DNA of 7,247 nucleotides from Ruixingdingia sedimenti (GTDB lineage: Bacteria; Pseudomonadota; Alphaproteobacteria; Rhodobacterales; Rhodobacteraceae): assembly GCF_031432425.1 (NCBI RefSeq), contig NZ_JAVKPH010000072.1:1-7247 (forward strand), read 5' to 3'. The stretch's first letter is position 1. Every line of letters begins with the position of its first letter. The notes under the pieces are model-generated. The model did not search any database and had not been told where the DNA came from. It saw nothing but the letters and a program-made list of their open reading frames with translations. A program made the position numbers and the translations under genes. This document shows, piece after piece, positions 4,235-7,247 of the stretch.

Positions 4235-7200
4235 GCGTCCGGCAGTTTGTTTTCTCGCTTCTGATCAAGCTCGGCGGGGTGTCCGAGGCGAAGGCTGGCG
4301 CGGCCGAGGTGCAACGCGCTGTTGCGCGTGTAACGGACGAGACCAAGACCGCGATCCCGGTGGTGGATCGCGAGACCTCCGCGACCCGGAAGAATGCCGA
4401 TGCCCGGCGCGATGCAGCCAAGGCGGCGCGGGAGCAGGCCGAAGCCGAACGCAAGGCCCGTGAGGCCGCGCAGCGGGCGGTCGGAGGCACCGTGCCGGGG
4501 GCACCCTCGGGGGGCGGGATCCCGAACCCGATGCCGGGCGGCGGCATCCCGACCTCCCCCGCGGTCAGCCCTTGGGCCATGACGGCGGAACAGGCTGCCC
4601 TGCGCGCCCAGGTCGAGCCCGCCTTCGCGGCGCTCCAGCAATACCGGCAAGAACTGGCGTTGGTGGCCAAGGCAGAGACCGAGGGGGCGATTACCAAGAC
4701 CGAGGCGGCGGCCGCGCAGCAGCGTCTGCGCGTGGCCTACGACCGGACGACGGAGGGCATCCGCCGCGGCGATGCGGCCTTCGCAGGAGCAACCCGGGCG
4801 ATCCGGCTCCAGGCGCATGAGGCCCGCAACCTCAGCTATCAGATGAGCGACCTGTTCCAGGGCGTTGTCCTCGGCATGCCGCCGATGATGATCCTGATGC
4901 AGCAGGGTCCGCAGATCGTCGACATTTTCGGTGGCGTCGGCAATACCCTGCGCTATGTCGGCCAGCAGCTGACCGCAACGCGCGTGCTGATGGGCGGCAC
5001 CGCCGCAGCGGTGATCGGCGGGGCAATGGCCTGGGAGCGGTATGTCCGCTCGCTCAAGGCCGCCGAGTTGGCTGCGGCGACTGGCGGCCGGCGGCTGGGC
5101 GTCAGCGCCGGCATGATCGGTGCCACCGCCGATGACCTGGCACAAGATGGAACGCTGTCTCGATCCGCTGCCCGCGACCTGATCTCGCAATTGGCGGGAT
5201 CTGGGATGATCAGCCCCGACCTTTTCGGTGGTATCGCTGGGATATCGAAGGATTTCGGCGCCACCATGGGCATCGAGGCCGATGCCGTCGGCGTGGCGCT
5301 GGTCAAGGCGTTCTCGGCGCCGGGTGAGACAGCCGAGAGGCTTCGCAAGGAGGGTGGCTATATCCTCGCCCAGGACGTCGAGCGCATCCAGCGCCTCGAA
5401 GCCCAAAACCGGCTCTACGAAGCACAGGCCGTGCTGCTGGACGCCATCAAGCCCAGGCTCGCAGATGCAGCCGAAGCGCAGAGCGCGATCGGGCGATCGG
5501 TATCCGGCACCAGTCGGCGCTTCGGAAATATCTGGGACAGCTTCGGCCGGATGGTAGACGATGCTTGGGAGGGGATGCCGGCGATCTCGGCTAACCCTTG
5601 GGTCTCAATCCTCGCGGCGCCGACGACGGCTCGGGAGGTGGCATCGAAACGCGCAGCGCGGCAAGCCGCTGAAACCGAGGCAGCTCTGGCCGGCCGCCCT
5701 GAGGAGGAGGGGCGCAGGCTCGGTATCCTCGCCGGCGTCGCCGCTGCCCGCGCCCCTGCGAACACCAACATCCGTCAGGAACGGACGCTTGCTGACGATA
5801 TTACCGCCATGCGCGCCGGTCTGGCGGCAGACGATCTCTCGGCCGAGGCCCGTGCCGAGATCACCCGCGCGATCGAGAGCCAGAGCCGCGCCCTCGACGC
5901 GCTGATCAACCGGCGCGAGCGGGCGCTGACGCTGGATCGGCTCGATTTGCAGATCGCAACGGAGCGCGACCCGCTGCGCCGCGCCGAACTCGCCGGCCTG
6001 AAGGCGCTGATGGACGGCTATGGCAAGGGAACGCCATTCGAGGACTGGCTCGCCGATGCGCAGCGCGCGCGTCGGCAGGCACTCAGCGAGACGCTGGCCG
6101 CTTCCTCGAACCAGGCTGCGTCGATGCAGGAGGAGGCCGCAGCTCGCGAACGGCTGCTGGCGTTGCGCGCCAGTGGGGCCGTGACCGCCGCCAGCGCCGA
6201 CGAATGGCTGGATCGCGAACTGGCGCTGCGGCCACTGATCACCGCTGCTACCCGGGCCGAGGGCGATGAGAAAACACAGTTGGAAGAGGTGATCGCCGGG
6301 CTCCAGGCGGCCTACGAGCGGTTGACCAAGGCCCGCGAGGATGCCGCCAGCCAGGACGAGGCCGAGGCGTCCCGCCAGCGGTTGGCGGATCTGCGACTGG
6401 AAACCGAGTTGATCGGCCGGTCTGCGGCCGACCGGATCCGGGCCCAGGCCGCTCACGATGTCGAGAAACGCATCCTCGACATGGATCTCGACCCGAAATC
6501 CGAGGCTGCTGCGGCCCGGCGCGCCGAAGCGATGGCCGAGGCCGAGGCGCGGATCCTGCGCGATCGGCGCCAGCGGGAATACGACCTCGACACGCAGCGG
6601 ATGCTGGCGCGCTACGACGCCACCGCCCGGCTCGCGCCGGACCCGATCAGCCGCGCGGCGATCGAGGCAGAGCGTGAATATGCCCGCGCGATCGCCGAGG
6701 GTGCGGACGCCACCGAGGCGGCGGCTCAGGCCGCTCTTGTTCGCAGTCGTGCCCTGTCCGAACAACAAGGGGCCTTGCAGGACGCGCTGCGGGCCCAGGA
6801 TGACCAGATCGCGCGGCTGCAGTTGGAAATTGCGCTGGCGGGCAGCAGCGAGGCCGCCAGCGCCCGGGCGCTGGCCGTCTACGATGCCGAAATGCAGGCC
6901 CGCCGGATGGGCTACGAGGTCGGCAGCCTAGAAGCTGAGATGATGCGGGATGGCGCCCGCGCCGCCGCCGACTTGACGACCGAACTGGAGCGGCAGCGCG
7001 ACGCCTGGGACAAGGTGCACCGGGCGGCGGAGGGCATGATCGACGGGCCGATCGATGCGCTGCTCAAGGGCGATCTGAAGGGTGCGCTGGCGTCGTTCGC
7101 GCAGGAGTTCATGGGGCTCTACACCGAACTGGCGTGGAAGAACCCGGTCAAGAACAAGCTCCTGGGGACGAACTACGCCACGCTGGACGATGTGGGCGGC

Positions 7201-7247
7201 CTCGGCGGGATCGTCGGGCGGCTGTTCGGAGGCGCGCAGGCCGAGCC
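4231..7247 (+). CDS. Phage tail tape measure protein (3' end outside window)
   Basis: The start is GTG 4231, overlapping the preceding stop as GTGA, with GGAGG at 4219-4223 seven bases upstream; the next in-frame ATG is about 100 codons later. The frame has no stop to the window end (at least 1005 residues). Residues 1-80 form an N-terminal domain (VRQFVFSLLIKLGGVSEAKAG) running into a charged helix; 85-114 are a Gly/Pro linker; 115-210 are helical; and 215-235 contain the tape-measure signature M-P-P-M-M-I-L-M-Q-Q-G-P-Q-I-V-D-I-F-G-G. A hydrophobic segment at about 252-268 could cross or insert into a membrane. Residues 420-940 are long Ala/Glu/Arg helices, probably coiled coil. From 945 the sequence (LLKGDLKGALASFAQEFMGLY, then LAWKNPVKNKLLG) resembles the lambda-type tape measure C-terminal region, so the end is probably near. 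It sets tail length during assembly and is ejected with DNA. At the usual 0.15 nm per residue the tail would be at least about 150 nm (inference). Confidence 0.93.
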   Translation, partial: MSVRQFVFSLLIKLGGVSEAKAGAAEVQRAVARVTDETKTAIPVVDRETSATRKNADARRDAAKAAREQAEAERKAREAAQRAVGGTVPGAPSGGGIPNPMPGGGIPTSPAVSPWAMTAEQAALRAQVEPAFAALQQYRQELALVAKAETEGAITKTEAAAAQQRLRVAYDRTTEGIRRGDAAFAGATRAIRLQAHEARNLSYQMSDLFQGVVLGMPPMMILMQQGPQIVDIFGGVGNTLRYVGQQLTATRVLMGGTAAAVIGGAMAWERYVRSLKAAELAAATGGRRLGVSAGMIGATADDLAQDGTLSRSAARDLISQLAGSGMISPDLFGGIAGISKDFGATMGIEADAVGVALVKAFSAPGETAERLRKEGGYILAQDVERIQRLEAQNRLYEAQAVLLDAIKPRLADAAEAQSAIGRSVSGTSRRFGNIWDSFGRMVDDAWEGMPAISANPWVSILAAPTTAREVASKRAARQAAETEAALAGRPEEEGRRLGILAGVAAARAPANTNIRQERTLADDITAMRAGLAADDLSAEARAEITRAIESQSRALDALINRRERALTLDRLDLQIATERDPLRRAELAGLKALMDGYGKGTPFEDWLADAQRARRQALSETLAASSNQAASMQEEAAARERLLALRASGAVTAASADEWLDRELALRPLITAATRAEGDEKTQLEEVIAGLQAAYERLTKAREDAASQDEAEASRQRLADLRLETELIGRSAADRIRAQAAHDVEKRILDMDLDPKSEAAAARRAEAMAEAEARILRDRRQREYDLDTQRMLARYDATARLAPDPISRAAIEAEREYARAIAEGADATEAAAQAALVRSRALSEQQGALQDALRAQDDQIARLQLEIALAGSSEAASARALAVYDAEMQARRMGYEVGSLEAEMMRDGARAAADLTTELERQRDAWDKVHRAAEGMIDGPIDALLKGDLKGALASFAQEFMGLYTELAWKNPVKNKLLGTNYATLDDVGGLGGIVGRLFGGAQAE

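Noticed and set aside
4225..5406. 393-codon open frame on the minus strand under the chaperone end and tape measure gene
   Set aside because: It lies wholly antisense to a well-supported gene, has no recognisable domain, and long antisense frames are expected opposite G/C-biased third positions.
5605..6768. 387-codon open frame on the minus strand
   Set aside because: Same reason: it mirrors the tape measure coding frame, with arginine/glycine/leucine-rich composition and no family resemblance.
1..7247. tRNA genes, CRISPR arrays, attachment sites, insertion sequences
   Set aside because: None seen; the window is almost entirely coding, with no tandem spaced repeats, cloverleaf or IS-type terminal repeats that I could find by eye.

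Overview
The window is one continuous plus-strand stretch of phage structural genes, most likely a prophage or temperate phage of a high-GC alphaproteobacterium. The host guess is inference, resting on strong G/C bias at third codon positions and the style of the proteins. No integrase, transposase, repressor, tRNA, CRISPR array or insertion sequence is visible, and both ends cut genes: the capsid gene at the left and the tape measure gene at the right.

Head side (1-2486): the C-terminal two thirds of a major capsid protein; a small HI1506-like protein with a coiled coil and a disordered tail; an 87-residue protein that I recognise as an Acb2/Tad1-type cyclic nucleotide sponge (anti-CBASS/anti-Thoeris superfamily); a DUF1320 (Mu gp36-like) head-tail connector; a tail-terminator-like protein in the position of Mu gp37; and a 57-residue protein resembling the N-terminus of DUF2635 (Mu gp38-like). 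This order follows Mu-like heads.

Tail side (2488-7247): a siphovirus-type tail tube protein, a tail assembly chaperone, its DUF1799 extension in the -1 frame, and a tape measure protein open for at least 1005 codons. No sheath gene precedes the tube gene, so the tail is probably long and non-contractile. The combination suggests the Mu-head/siphovirus-tail architecture known from some transposable siphophages (B3/D3112/RcapMu-like), but no transposition genes are in view to prove it.

Two things stand out. First, an anti-defence protein is embedded in the late morphogenesis operon, about 0.5 kb downstream of the capsid gene and right after a perfect 13-bp hairpin. Second, there is a textbook -1 programmed frameshift site, GGGAAAC, correctly phased and directly abutting the TGA of the tail chaperone. 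It would join it to the downstream DUF1799 frame as lambda G/GT does. Genes are tightly packed, with stop/start overlaps (TGATG, GTGA) and clear Shine-Dalgarno sites, so the block probably is one late operon.
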